A DNA stretch of 64,000 nucleotides from Akkermansia muciniphila (GTDB lineage Bacteria; Verrucomicrobiota; Verrucomicrobiia; Verrucomicrobiales; V1-33): contig CAMDJM010000003.1 in assembly GCA_945900785.1 (NCBI GenBank), positions 1 to 64,000 on the forward strand, given 5' to 3'. Of the stretch, positions 10,385 to 18,223 are shown piece after piece. The translations under genes were made by a program, and so were the position numbers. Within the stretch, counting starts at the first letter, position 1, and the number at the start of each line of letters is the position of its first letter. The notes under the pieces are model-generated. The model was not told the origin of the DNA. It saw nothing but the letters and a program-made list of their open reading frames with translations, and did no database searches.

Positions 10385-11515
10385 ATGCCTTCCCTAACTA
10401 CCCACGTCGACGGCCTCACCCTGCCCAATCCTTTCATCATCGGCTCCGGCCCTCCCGGCACGAATCTCAACGTGATTTACAAGGCCTTCCGGGAAGGCTG
10501 GGGAGCCGTCATCGCCAAAACCGTCAGCCTGGACGCCAGCAAGGTGAAAAATGTCACCCCACGCTACGCCAAGCTCTACTCCGCCGACCGGCAGGAGGTG
10601 ATCGGTTGGGAGAACATCGAGCTAATCAGCGACCGCGCCTTTTCCACCTGGCTGGATGAGTTCAGGAAATGCAAGGACGCCTTCCCGGATGGCTGTCTCA
10701 TTGCCTCCATCATGGAGGAATATAACAAGGACGCCTGGATCGAAATCGTGGAGCGCTGCCAGGACGCCGGGGTGGATGCGTTTGAACTGAACTTTTCCTG
10801 CCCGCACGGCCTGCCGGAGCGGCGCATGGGGGCCGCCATGGGGCAGGATCCGGACCTGCTGGAGGAGGTCTGCGGCTGGGTGATGGGCGCGGCGAAAAAG
10901 CCCGTCTGGGCGAAGATGACGCCGAATATCACCCACATTGAGGAGCCCAGCCGGGCAGCCCTGAGAGCCGGTTGCCAGGGCATCAGCGCCATCAATACCA
11001 TCCGCAGCGTGATGGGGGTGAACCTCGACACCCTGCGCCCGGAGCCCAGTGTGGAAGGCTACACCACCCCAGGCGGCTATTCCTCCAAGGCGGTCAAACC
11101 CATCGCCCTGCGCATGGTCATGGAGATCGCGCAAATGATCCGGGCGGAGTTCCCCGGCCGCAGTTTGTCAGGGATGGGTGGAGTGGAGACCGGTGAGGAT
11201 GCCGCGCAATTCATCCTGCTGGGATCGGACACCGTGCAGGTCTGCACTGGCGTGATGAAATTCGGTTATGAATGCGTGAAGCCCATGTGCGCTCAATTGC
11301 TGGCCTTCATGGAAAAACACCAATTTGAAAGCCTGAGCGACTTCAAGGGCCAGAGCCTCGATTACTTCACCACCCATGCGGATCTGGTCAAACGCCAGAC
11401 GGAACGCAAGGCCGCCGCCAAAGCGGTGGAGGAAGCGAAAAAAATGATCGGATCGGATATCGAGTGGAGCGGGGACGATTTCGTCAGGCAATCCGATGCC
11501 CTGGCGCGGGGTTAG
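10385..11515 (+). CDS. preA: PreA-like dihydropyrimidine dehydrogenase, FMN domain only
   Basis: 376 residues of a dihydroorotate-dehydrogenase-type FMN barrel. The N-terminal LPNPFIIGSGPPGTN and the active-site loop NFSCPHGLPERRMG match the pyrimidine-reducing domain of dihydropyrimidine dehydrogenase, including the conserved Asn and catalytic Cys. SGMGGVETGEDAAQF near residue 260 is the FMN phosphate site. Canonical PreA ends in a two-cluster ferredoxin domain; here the C-terminus is a charged helix with no cysteine motif. PreT is not nearby. It probably reduces uracil or thymine, or a related ring, with an unknown electron donor. Confidence 0.85.
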   Translation: MPSLTTHVDGLTLPNPFIIGSGPPGTNLNVIYKAFREGWGAVIAKTVSLDASKVKNVTPRYAKLYSADRQEVIGWENIELISDRAFSTWLDEFRKCKDAFPDGCLIASIMEEYNKDAWIEIVERCQDAGVDAFELNFSCPHGLPERRMGAAMGQDPDLLEEVCGWVMGAAKKPVWAKMTPNITHIEEPSRAALRAGCQGISAINTIRSVMGVNLDTLRPEPSVEGYTTPGGYSSKAVKPIALRMVMEIAQMIRAEFPGRSLSGMGGVETGEDAAQFILLGSDTVQVCTGVMKFGYECVKPMCAQLLAFMEKHQFESLSDFKGQSLDYFTTHADLVKRQTERKAAAKAVEEAKKMIGSDIEWSGDDFVRQSDALARG

Positions 11516-11630
11516 ATGAGGATTGGACTGGGGAGAAGAATTTTTCAAAGGCCGGTAACCGGTTCCACTGCAGGGCGTCTCCAGTTTCAGAGAGCAGTTC
11601 CCCTGCTCTGCAACAAACACCACACCGACC

Positions 11631-12194
11631 ATGAAACTAACCCACACTCTGCTCCTGTGCACCACCCTCCTGGGCTCCACGGCCATCACCAAGGCTGCTG
11701 ACCGCAAGCCTTTTGGCGACGGCACCCTCCCCGAATTCCTCAAAGTTTACGACGTCAACAATGACGGAAAACTCTCCGTGGAAGAGCGCCAAGCCTACGT
11801 AAAAGCGATGCGTGAGGCCGCCAAGGAAAAAATCAAGGAGCGTAAACTCCTCTGGGATACCAATGATGACGGCGTCGTTTCCGAGGAAGAACGCAAGGCC
11901 GCCATCGAAGCCATGCGCAAGAAAATCGAAGACGAACGCGCCAAGCGTTTCGATGAACTGGACACCAACGATGACGGCAGTCTGAGCGCCGCCGAATTCG
12001 TCCGAGTGCCCAACCTCAAGGAAGAAATCGCCGCCCGCATCCTCGCCCACCTCGATACCGACAAGGACGGACTCATCAGCAAGGACGAATTCCTCAAAGC
12101 CCTGAAGCCGCCGACCGGCCCACGTCCTCCCGCAGGCGGTGGCCACACCCCACCCACTCCTCCCGTTCCCCCCGTGCCTCCCACCTCTCCCTGA
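11631..12194 (+). CDS. Secreted EF-hand calcium-binding protein
   Basis: 187 residues. Residues 1-22 are a signal peptide ending TKAAD. Four canonical EF-hand loops start at about residues 41 (DVNNDGKLSVEE), 76 (DTNDDGVVSEEE), 101 (DTNDDGSLSAAE) and 132 (DTDKDGLISKDE), each with acidic residues at positions 1, 3, 5 and 12. A proline-rich tail of about 30 residues follows. It probably binds calcium outside the cytoplasm. A 7-bp hairpin at 11591-11609 lies 21 bases before the ATG, and no clear Shine-Dalgarno box is seen. An intrinsic terminator follows the gene. Confidence 0.9.
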   Translation: MKLTHTLLLCTTLLGSTAITKAADRKPFGDGTLPEFLKVYDVNNDGKLSVEERQAYVKAMREAAKEKIKERKLLWDTNDDGVVSEEERKAAIEAMRKKIEDERAKRFDELDTNDDGSLSAAEFVRVPNLKEEIAARILAHLDTDKDGLISKDEFLKALKPPTGPRPPAGGGHTPPTPPVPPVPPTSP

Positions 12195-12235
12195 GGCAGG
12201 AGCCGATGACATGGATACTCCCCCCGGTATCCTCT

Positions 12236-12276
12236 GGGCGGTCCGGAAATTTTCCGGGCCGCCCTCTTTGTATTTT
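12236..12276 (+). terminator. Intrinsic terminator of the EF-hand gene
   Basis: A stem GGGCGGTCCGGAAA pairs with the following TTTCCGGGCCGCCC with one mismatch and almost no loop. A T-rich tail (tctttgtatttt) comes next. It starts 42 bases after the stop codon. It also argues against any start of the next gene upstream of this point. Confidence 0.85.
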
Positions 12277-12310
12277 GCTTCAGCCCGTTTTTCTGTTTCA
12301 ATTCATCGTT

Positions 12311-13375
12311 ATGCATGCCCCCGTCCTCTTCCTTTGGTCCGCGCTTCTCACTGCTGCGGCGGCAGGCGACTTTTATGCGACGGGATTTGAAAATTTTACC
12401 GCAGGAGCCGACCGCATCGCTGGTGCGCCGGCCTCCAGGACCAGTCCGGTCATCCCTGCCACCGATTCATGGACCGGCTCCCACGCCGGCCAGGACCGTT
12501 CCGGCATCATGGCGGAAAGCAGCCACGCCCTGCCCGGCCTGGGCAATGCCGCCTATCTGGGCGGAAACACTTCCGCCATCTTTTCCGGGGGATCCATCAT
12601 CTTTGTCCGCCGCAGCCTGAACCGGCAGCCCGCCGTGGAAGGAAATGAGGTGGTAACCATCCGCGCCCTCGTCGGCATCAAGGATTCCTCCGGCCTCACG
12701 CCCCAATTGACCACGAGGGATGATTTCGAAATTCTGATCTACGGGAACAATGCGCTGTCCGGGGGTTCCGGCTCCGCCGTGCTGGGCGGCATCCAGTTGG
12801 ACAACTCCCAGCTCAGCACCACCACCGGCCTGCCCTACAAGGCAATTTACCGCTACTTTTGGAATCCTGCCAAAAATGCCATGGATTACTCCTACACCAG
12901 CGTGGATTTCGTTTATGATACCATGCAATCGTTCGAAATCAGGATCAACTACCGGACCAACAAATGGTCCGCCTATTTCCAAACCGTGCCCCTGTTCAGT
13001 GACCTTGATTTTTACAAGGGCCCCGCTGCCTTGAACCTGGGCAGCATCCTCCTGCAATGCAAGGTCACCAGCCCCTTCCTGCCAGGAAGCAACTATCTGC
13101 TATTTGATGATTTGAGTATCAGCGGGGAAGCGCCGGAGGCCGCCACCGCCCCGGAACTCACTTACCTGGGGGGCACCGGTGTCCAGTTGCGTTGGCTCCA
13201 GGAGGCCGGCTACCGCTACGAAATCCGGCAATCCGACACCCTTGGAAGCTGGCGCACCGCCACCGGTGGAGCCGCCGCCGCGGCCTCCTCCACCGGCTTT
13301 ACCGGACTGCTGACAGACATCAGCGCCACCGGAGTTTCCCGCCGCTATTACCAATTGATCCGCACCTTTCCCTGA
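12311..13375 (+). CDS. Secreted protein of unknown function
   Basis: 354 residues from the ATG at 12311, chosen because it gives a clean signal peptide (MHAPVLFLWSALLTAAAAG) and because an earlier in-frame start at 12206 would lie inside the terminator. The mature protein begins FYATGFENF, a jelly-roll-type opening often seen in verrucomicrobial extracellular proteins. The last 80 residues (LRWLQEAGYRYEIRQS) resemble the small C-terminal beta domain found at the end of several other giant proteins in this window. No enzyme motif is visible. The downstream gene is convergent, 36 bases away. Confidence 0.75.
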   Translation: MHAPVLFLWSALLTAAAAGDFYATGFENFTAGADRIAGAPASRTSPVIPATDSWTGSHAGQDRSGIMAESSHALPGLGNAAYLGGNTSAIFSGGSIIFVRRSLNRQPAVEGNEVVTIRALVGIKDSSGLTPQLTTRDDFEILIYGNNALSGGSGSAVLGGIQLDNSQLSTTTGLPYKAIYRYFWNPAKNAMDYSYTSVDFVYDTMQSFEIRINYRTNKWSAYFQTVPLFSDLDFYKGPAALNLGSILLQCKVTSPFLPGSNYLLFDDLSISGEAPEAATAPELTYLGGTGVQLRWLQEAGYRYEIRQSDTLGSWRTATGGAAAAASSTGFTGLLTDISATGVSRRYYQLIRTFP

Positions 13376-13410
13376 GTGCTGCAAAAGGCTCCGCCCGCTC
13401 ACGCACCCGG

Positions 13411-14133
13411 TCATTCCCTCAGGGCGTATTGCAGCGCTAGGAGTTCGTCATCGATCTGCGCTTCGGTGGGATCGTGGAGGCTATCGGCAATATGATGCCG
13501 GACGGCCCGGCGGAAACGTTCCCGGAGGCGATGCACGGCCTGGCGGACGGCGGGTTTGCTGAGGCCGGTGGTGGCGCTGAGCGCGTCATAGCTGGTGGAG
13601 GAGTCAGCCCCGGCGCTGATGAAGGGACGGAGCAGGAGAAAAAGTTCTGCTTTGCCACTGGCTTCGAATTCCGCAGCGAGTCCCCTGAGGCTGGCCCGGA
13701 TCACCGTCTCAGCCCACTCCTTTTCGAAAAGCCGCAGGGGCTCGGCATTGGCTGCCACGGCGGGCGGGATATGCCGCTCCGCCAGCATGGCATCAAGAGA
13801 GGTGATTCTCCCCGAACCGCGCTTCTGGCGCTGGGCGGCGCGGCGGGCATCGCTGAGGTCATGCTGAAAGGCGGTCAGGAGAAAGGTGCGGAGTTTGCCT
13901 AGAAAGGGCTCGGCGGCGGCGAAGAGATCCTTCCCGATGATAGCGCGGGCGAAGAATTCCTGGGTGCGGTCTTCCGCATCCTCGGCGCTGAAGCCGCTGC
14001 CCCGGGCGAAGGCGTAAAGCGGACGCCAATAGAGCTGGCACAGGTCTTCCAGCGCGGCGCGGCTGCTGCGGGCCGAAAGCACCACACTCCAGCGGGTGGC
14101 AGGAAACGGGGCGGCAGTGGCGCGCTCGGACAT
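13411..14133 (-). CDS. ECF-type RNA polymerase sigma factor
   Basis: 240 residues. Region 2 is visible from about residue 28 (LEDLCQLYWRPLYAFARGSG, then DAEDRTQEFFARAI) and region 4 near residue 180 (YDALSATTGLSKPAVRQAVHRLRERFR). The starting motif FPATRWSVV is typical of the sigma factors that in Planctomycetota and Verrucomicrobiota sit beside Ser/Thr kinases. A divergent kinase gene begins 131 bases away. No anti-sigma factor is nearby, so control by kinase phosphorylation is a reasonable inference. Confidence 0.9.
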   Translation of the reverse strand: MSERATAAPFPATRWSVVLSARSSRAALEDLCQLYWRPLYAFARGSGFSAEDAEDRTQEFFARAIIGKDLFAAAEPFLGKLRTFLLTAFQHDLSDARRAAQRQKRGSGRITSLDAMLAERHIPPAVAANAEPLRLFEKEWAETVIRASLRGLAAEFEASGKAELFLLLRPFISAGADSSTSYDALSATTGLSKPAVRQAVHRLRERFRRAVRHHIADSLHDPTEAQIDDELLALQYALRE

Positions 14134-14264
14134 GGTATGAAATGATGCGGCTGGCGGCTTTGTTGGTCAAGTTCCTTTCAGACCCAGGCGTTCCGCGATA
14201 AATCTTGTCACGGACCGACTGAAATGGCGCATTCATAGTGCATCCATCAGCGGCTGCTTTTCCC

Positions 14265-16691
14265 ATGCCCGAACATCACTCAGAACCAAAAACGCCGGAT
14301 GACCTCAGCGGCCTCGATCTTTCAGGCATGTGGCAGCAGGCGCTGCGTCCGCGTTGCGCCGACTGGACGCCGCCGGCACCGGAGGATCTGACAGGGCAAA
14401 TTCCACACTGTGAACTAACGGGACTGCTGGGACGCGGCGGCATGGGGGCGGTTTACCGGGCGCGGCAGACGGCGCTGGACCGGGAAGTGGCCGTGAAACT
14501 CCTGCCGCCGGAGGCCGATCCCGATGGCGCGATGGCGGTGCGCTTCCGCCGCGAGGGACGGCTGCTGGCGCAACTGAGTCATCCTCACATTGTCACTGTT
14601 TTTGATTCCGGCACCACGCCGGACGGGCAACTCTACATCGTGATGGAACTGGCAACTGGCGGCGACCTTGCCAAAAGCATGAACGACTCGCGGCTGCCCG
14701 TAGACAAGGCGGCCGCCATTCTGCTCCAAGTGGGTGCTGCAGTAGCTGCGGCGCATGAACAAGGGGTGGTGCACCGCGATTTGAAGCCGTCGAATGTGTT
14801 GCTGATGTCCGACGGCTCCGTGAAGGTGGCGGACTTCGGCTTGGCCGTTTCACTGCAGTCGCCGGAAACCGAAAGGCTGACCCGTGAGGACGCCACACTG
14901 GGAACCGCCGAGTATGCCGCGCCGGAGCAGTTTGCGGCGCGGAAAGGCGGGCCGCCGCCGGACTGCCGCTCGGACATCTACAGCCTCGGGGTGCTGGCCT
15001 GTGAACTGTTCACCGGTGCCCTGCCGCGCGGAGTTTTCCGGCTTCCCTCACAAAAATCCCCGTCGCTCGATCCTGCGGTGGATGCGGTAATGCTGAAGGC
15101 GCTGCAAACCGATCCCCAGTCCCGCTTTGCCAGTGCGGGGGAATTCTGCGACGCCTTGACGGCGGCCATGGACCGCCCGAAACAGCAGGCCAAACGCGAG
15201 CGTGCGGAGCGCCTGCTCCTGCGGCGTCGGACCCGGATGGCGTTGGCCTTTGGCAGTCTTGCCCTGGCCGCCATCATCGCGGCGGCCTACGGCTGGTGGC
15301 AGCAGCGCGCGGCGGAGCAGCACGCGGCGGAGGCCAGGGAACAGCGTCACAAGGCAGAGGAACTGATTGATTTTCTCGTCAGCGATCTGCAGGCCAACCT
15401 CCGCCAGACGGGACGCGAATCGCTCCTCCGTGCCCTGTCCCAGCAACTGGAACGCTATTTCGCCGGACAGCCGGAGCGCACCGACACCGCATTCCTCCGG
15501 CGCAAGGCAAATGGCCTGCGCGTCATCGCACTGCACCAGCTCAGCCGCGGCAATCCGGATCCTGGATTCCGGCTCACTGCGGAAGTGTTGAGCCTGCGCC
15601 GGACCATCGCCGCCCGGGAGCCAGACAACGTGGACACGGTCCGGGCCCGCAACAGTGCCATGCTCATGCTGGAGGAAGCCCGCATGGAAAACGGTCAGGC
15701 GGAGCAGGCTTCATTCGGGGAAGTGCTCGCTGCTGCACACGCCGCACACCTGAAATTTCCGGATGACCTGCCCGCGACGCTGCAACTGGCACGGACGCTG
15801 CTCTTTGCCGGATACCACGCATTGGGTGCCGGTGCCCACGCGCCTGCGGAGAAACACTTCCATGCCGTAGAGGAGGTCAGCCGTCCCGTGCTGGAAGGTA
15901 TTCCTGGCAATGGCGACTTCCGCGACCATGTGTGGAACGCCCGGGCCGCGCTGGTCGAACTCCGCCAGGTGCGCGGCGACCTGGCGGGAGCGCTGGCGGA
16001 CAATGAAAAGGTGATCGCTGCTTTTCTCCAGATGCTCGACGAGTGGCCGGATTACGACACCGTGAAGCTGGCCCATGTCAGGAATCTCGAACGCAAGACG
16101 CTGCTGCTTTCCATGCTGGAGCGATTCGAAGAAGCCAGCACCGTATCGCAACAGGCCCTGACTGTGATCCGGGATCAACTCGTGAACGACCCCGCCCACC
16201 GGGCAAAGCTGGACCGCCTAACCACCTTACTGATGCAGCACAGCCGCATCCGCCGCGCGCTGCACGACGATGCGGGGGCGCTCGCCAGCCTGGAAGAGGC
16301 ACGTGAAATCTGCGAACGTGTGCTCACCGTTTCACCTTGGGTTTTCACGCTCTACGCGAGGCGCACCGAAATCCTCGCCTTGCTGGTCCAGCTGCGCCCG
16401 CATGAACATGCCGCCGAAGCGACCTTTCTGCGCCGGTATGCCAAAGAGTTGCTCGTCACCACCGAAGCCGCCCAGGGCGAAAAGGAATACCTGCGCCGGC
16501 TCCTCGGAATCCTGCAGGATACCCGCGCCGCCATCGCCGCAGCAGAGGGCGAACCGGCTGCCACAGCTTGGCGGATGGAACAGGCGACGTATCTGCGCCA
16601 TTTCCTGCCCGGCGGCAGTGAAGCCAAAAATGCGCCTCTGGCCACAGGTGCCCATTGGGACTGGATCCTCGGCGAGATGGAGAAGCCGTAG
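14265..16691 (+). CDS. Membrane-bound Ser/Thr protein kinase with TPR-like C-terminus
   Basis: 808 residues from the ATG at 14265; a GTG at 14238 would add nine residues. The N-terminal cytoplasmic kinase has the glycine loop GRGGMGAVY, the lysine of VAVKLL (about residue 78), HRDLKPSN (Asp about 172), DFGLA (about 190) and APEQF. All catalytic residues are present. One transmembrane helix lies at about 324-345. The remaining 460 residues are helical with TPR-like repeats and probably lie outside the membrane. It is a Hanks-type kinase, divergent from the sigma gene that is likely its target. Confidence 0.93.
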   Translation: MPEHHSEPKTPDDLSGLDLSGMWQQALRPRCADWTPPAPEDLTGQIPHCELTGLLGRGGMGAVYRARQTALDREVAVKLLPPEADPDGAMAVRFRREGRLLAQLSHPHIVTVFDSGTTPDGQLYIVMELATGGDLAKSMNDSRLPVDKAAAILLQVGAAVAAAHEQGVVHRDLKPSNVLLMSDGSVKVADFGLAVSLQSPETERLTREDATLGTAEYAAPEQFAARKGGPPPDCRSDIYSLGVLACELFTGALPRGVFRLPSQKSPSLDPAVDAVMLKALQTDPQSRFASAGEFCDALTAAMDRPKQQAKRERAERLLLRRRTRMALAFGSLALAAIIAAAYGWWQQRAAEQHAAEAREQRHKAEELIDFLVSDLQANLRQTGRESLLRALSQQLERYFAGQPERTDTAFLRRKANGLRVIALHQLSRGNPDPGFRLTAEVLSLRRTIAAREPDNVDTVRARNSAMLMLEEARMENGQAEQASFGEVLAAAHAAHLKFPDDLPATLQLARTLLFAGYHALGAGAHAPAEKHFHAVEEVSRPVLEGIPGNGDFRDHVWNARAALVELRQVRGDLAGALADNEKVIAAFLQMLDEWPDYDTVKLAHVRNLERKTLLLSMLERFEEASTVSQQALTVIRDQLVNDPAHRAKLDRLTTLLMQHSRIRRALHDDAGALASLEEAREICERVLTVSPWVFTLYARRTEILALLVQLRPHEHAAEATFLRRYAKELLVTTEAAQGEKEYLRRLLGILQDTRAAIAAAEGEPAATAWRMEQATYLRHFLPGGSEAKNAPLATGAHWDWILGEMEKP

Positions 16692-17161
16692 CCGCTGCGG
16701 ACTGCGAAGTTACCCCCGCTGCTTCGTTGGCGATTCGCAGCACAGATGGGGCGGGGTCCAATTTCGCGGTCCTGGTGAAATTCTTTGTCACACGGCCAAC
16801 TCGTCATCGGCGCTCCGCAGGTTCTGAACAATGGCGGGCTCATCCGCAGGGATGCCGGCACGGCTGGCGGGGCGGTCACCATCACCGGGAGCCATCTGTT
16901 CGGCGGGGAACTGCATAACGCCGCCACCGTCGCCGTCAGATTTCTGCTGGACAACTGCTTTCCCGATCAGGTCACGCTGCGCGGGCCGATAGTCGCCCGG
17001 GATCAAATGAAAAAAACCCGCCGGCCGGTGGCGGCCCATGTTGTGCCAGTAAAACATGAGGATTGCATGAGAAATATATAGGTGAATCCCCTAAAAATAT
17101 TCTTGCCTTATCCGTCAAGATTCAGGCATAACACGGTTGCGGTGTTAAAATCAGTTCAGTT
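16692..17161. other. Intergenic stretch with a possible gene remnant
   Basis: 470 bases between the kinase gene and the next plus-strand gene. A plus-strand frame at 16785-17081 holds repeats such as VLNNGGLIRR and GGELHNAATV, which resemble the beta-helix strands of autotransporter-like proteins. It has no signal peptide and no membrane part, so it is at most a decayed fragment. A terminator-like hairpin points leftward at 17010-17034. Nothing else was recognised. Confidence 0.3.
17010..17034 (-). terminator. Orphan leftward intrinsic terminator
   Basis: On the minus strand CCGCC pairs with GGCGG over a 7-base loop and is followed by a run of seven T. No minus-strand gene ends here: the region to the right is a plus-strand gene. 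It may be a leftover of a lost gene or may block antisense transcripts. Confidence 0.5.
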
Positions 17162-18067
17162 ATGAAAAACAAAGTTCCCCTCCTCCTGCTGGCGGCTCTG
17201 CTTGGGCCGGTATCCCCTCTCTCCCACCTGACAGCGGCAGAACCCGTCAGGGAAGATTTGACCAAAGTCTACGAGGCGGGACGCAACGCCTTCAATAAAG
17301 GCGACTACGTTAAAGCCAAAGCCGCTTTCGCCAAGGTGCTCAAGGCAAAACCGGGCTTCGATCTCGCTATCATTTATATGGCCCAGATCCGCACTGCGGA
17401 GGCCAAATGGGAAGCCCGTCCCCGCTCCCAAAAAATTGCGGAAAAATCATCCGTCTCCACTGTGACCCTCACCAAAGTCACGCTGGCGGATGCCCTGGAA
17501 GTCGTGCGGCGCGAGCTTGAAAAAGCCGGCGGCGGTGCGGAGGCCGGTGCCATCGCCCTCCTCACAGATCTCCCGGCGGAGGTCCTGGAACGGGAGGTGG
17601 ACTTTTCCGTCAGGAATCTCCCCATGCCGCAATTTGCCGGGATCGTGGGCTTTGCAGGCGGCGTGCACCTGGCATGGCATCAGCAGGGCATCTCTGTCAC
17701 CGCCCATCCCCCTGTCCTGCAGGATGATGACCCGGCCGTGGCAGCCACCAAAGCCATGCAGCAGGCCGCCCGCGATAAAATACTGCCCAGCGTGAAAATG
17801 GATGGTGCCAGTGTTGCTGAAGCCATGGCGTGGCTGAACCGTCAAATCACGCCCGGCACTGGCCCCTTGATCATCGGCCGCGAACCCTTGAGCCGCCGGC
17901 CCATTACGCTCGATCTCCGCCACATTCCGCTCACAGAAGCCCTGAATTCCATTGCCTTGGTCTCCGGGATGGAAGTGTCTTGGCACCCCTGGGGGGCAGG
18001 GCTTTCTCCAAAAACGGAACTGGCCTCCACGGGATCTTCCAGCCAGGATGCAAACCGGAAGCCATAA
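17162..18067 (+). CDS. Secreted TPR/STN-like protein
   Basis: 301 residues. A signal peptide (KVPLLLLAALLG) ends before AAEPV. Residues 35-75 form a TPR-like helix pair (AGRNAFNKGDYVKAKAAFAKVL). Two beta-alpha units follow, each with the pattern of the short N-terminal domain of secretins and TonB receptors: SVSTVTLTKVTLADALEVV near residue 96, and LDLRHIPLTEALNSIALVSG near residue 250. There is no secretin pore domain. It may be a periplasmic partner of a secretion or surface-assembly machine, perhaps for the giant proteins encoded downstream. Confidence 0.75.
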   Translation: MKNKVPLLLLAALLGPVSPLSHLTAAEPVREDLTKVYEAGRNAFNKGDYVKAKAAFAKVLKAKPGFDLAIIYMAQIRTAEAKWEARPRSQKIAEKSSVSTVTLTKVTLADALEVVRRELEKAGGGAEAGAIALLTDLPAEVLEREVDFSVRNLPMPQFAGIVGFAGGVHLAWHQQGISVTAHPPVLQDDDPAVAATKAMQQAARDKILPSVKMDGASVAEAMAWLNRQITPGTGPLIIGREPLSRRPITLDLRHIPLTEALNSIALVSGMEVSWHPWGAGLSPKTELASTGSSSQDANRKP

Positions 18068-18223
18068 CCAACAGGATAGGCTGACTTCAGCGGTAATGCT
18101 TCTCCGGTCACCTTCCGCCAATCCACTCGCCAGATACATTGTTGTTCTATTATTCCGGAAAAATTCATCGTTCCAGGTAGAATTATCTTGTCGATTTCCG
18201 ATCTACTGAATAATTAGAGGATC

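Noticed and set aside
11591-11609. Hairpin before the EF-hand gene as a riboswitch
   Set aside because: It is a lone 7-bp stem with no conserved core of a known riboswitch class and no alternative terminator.
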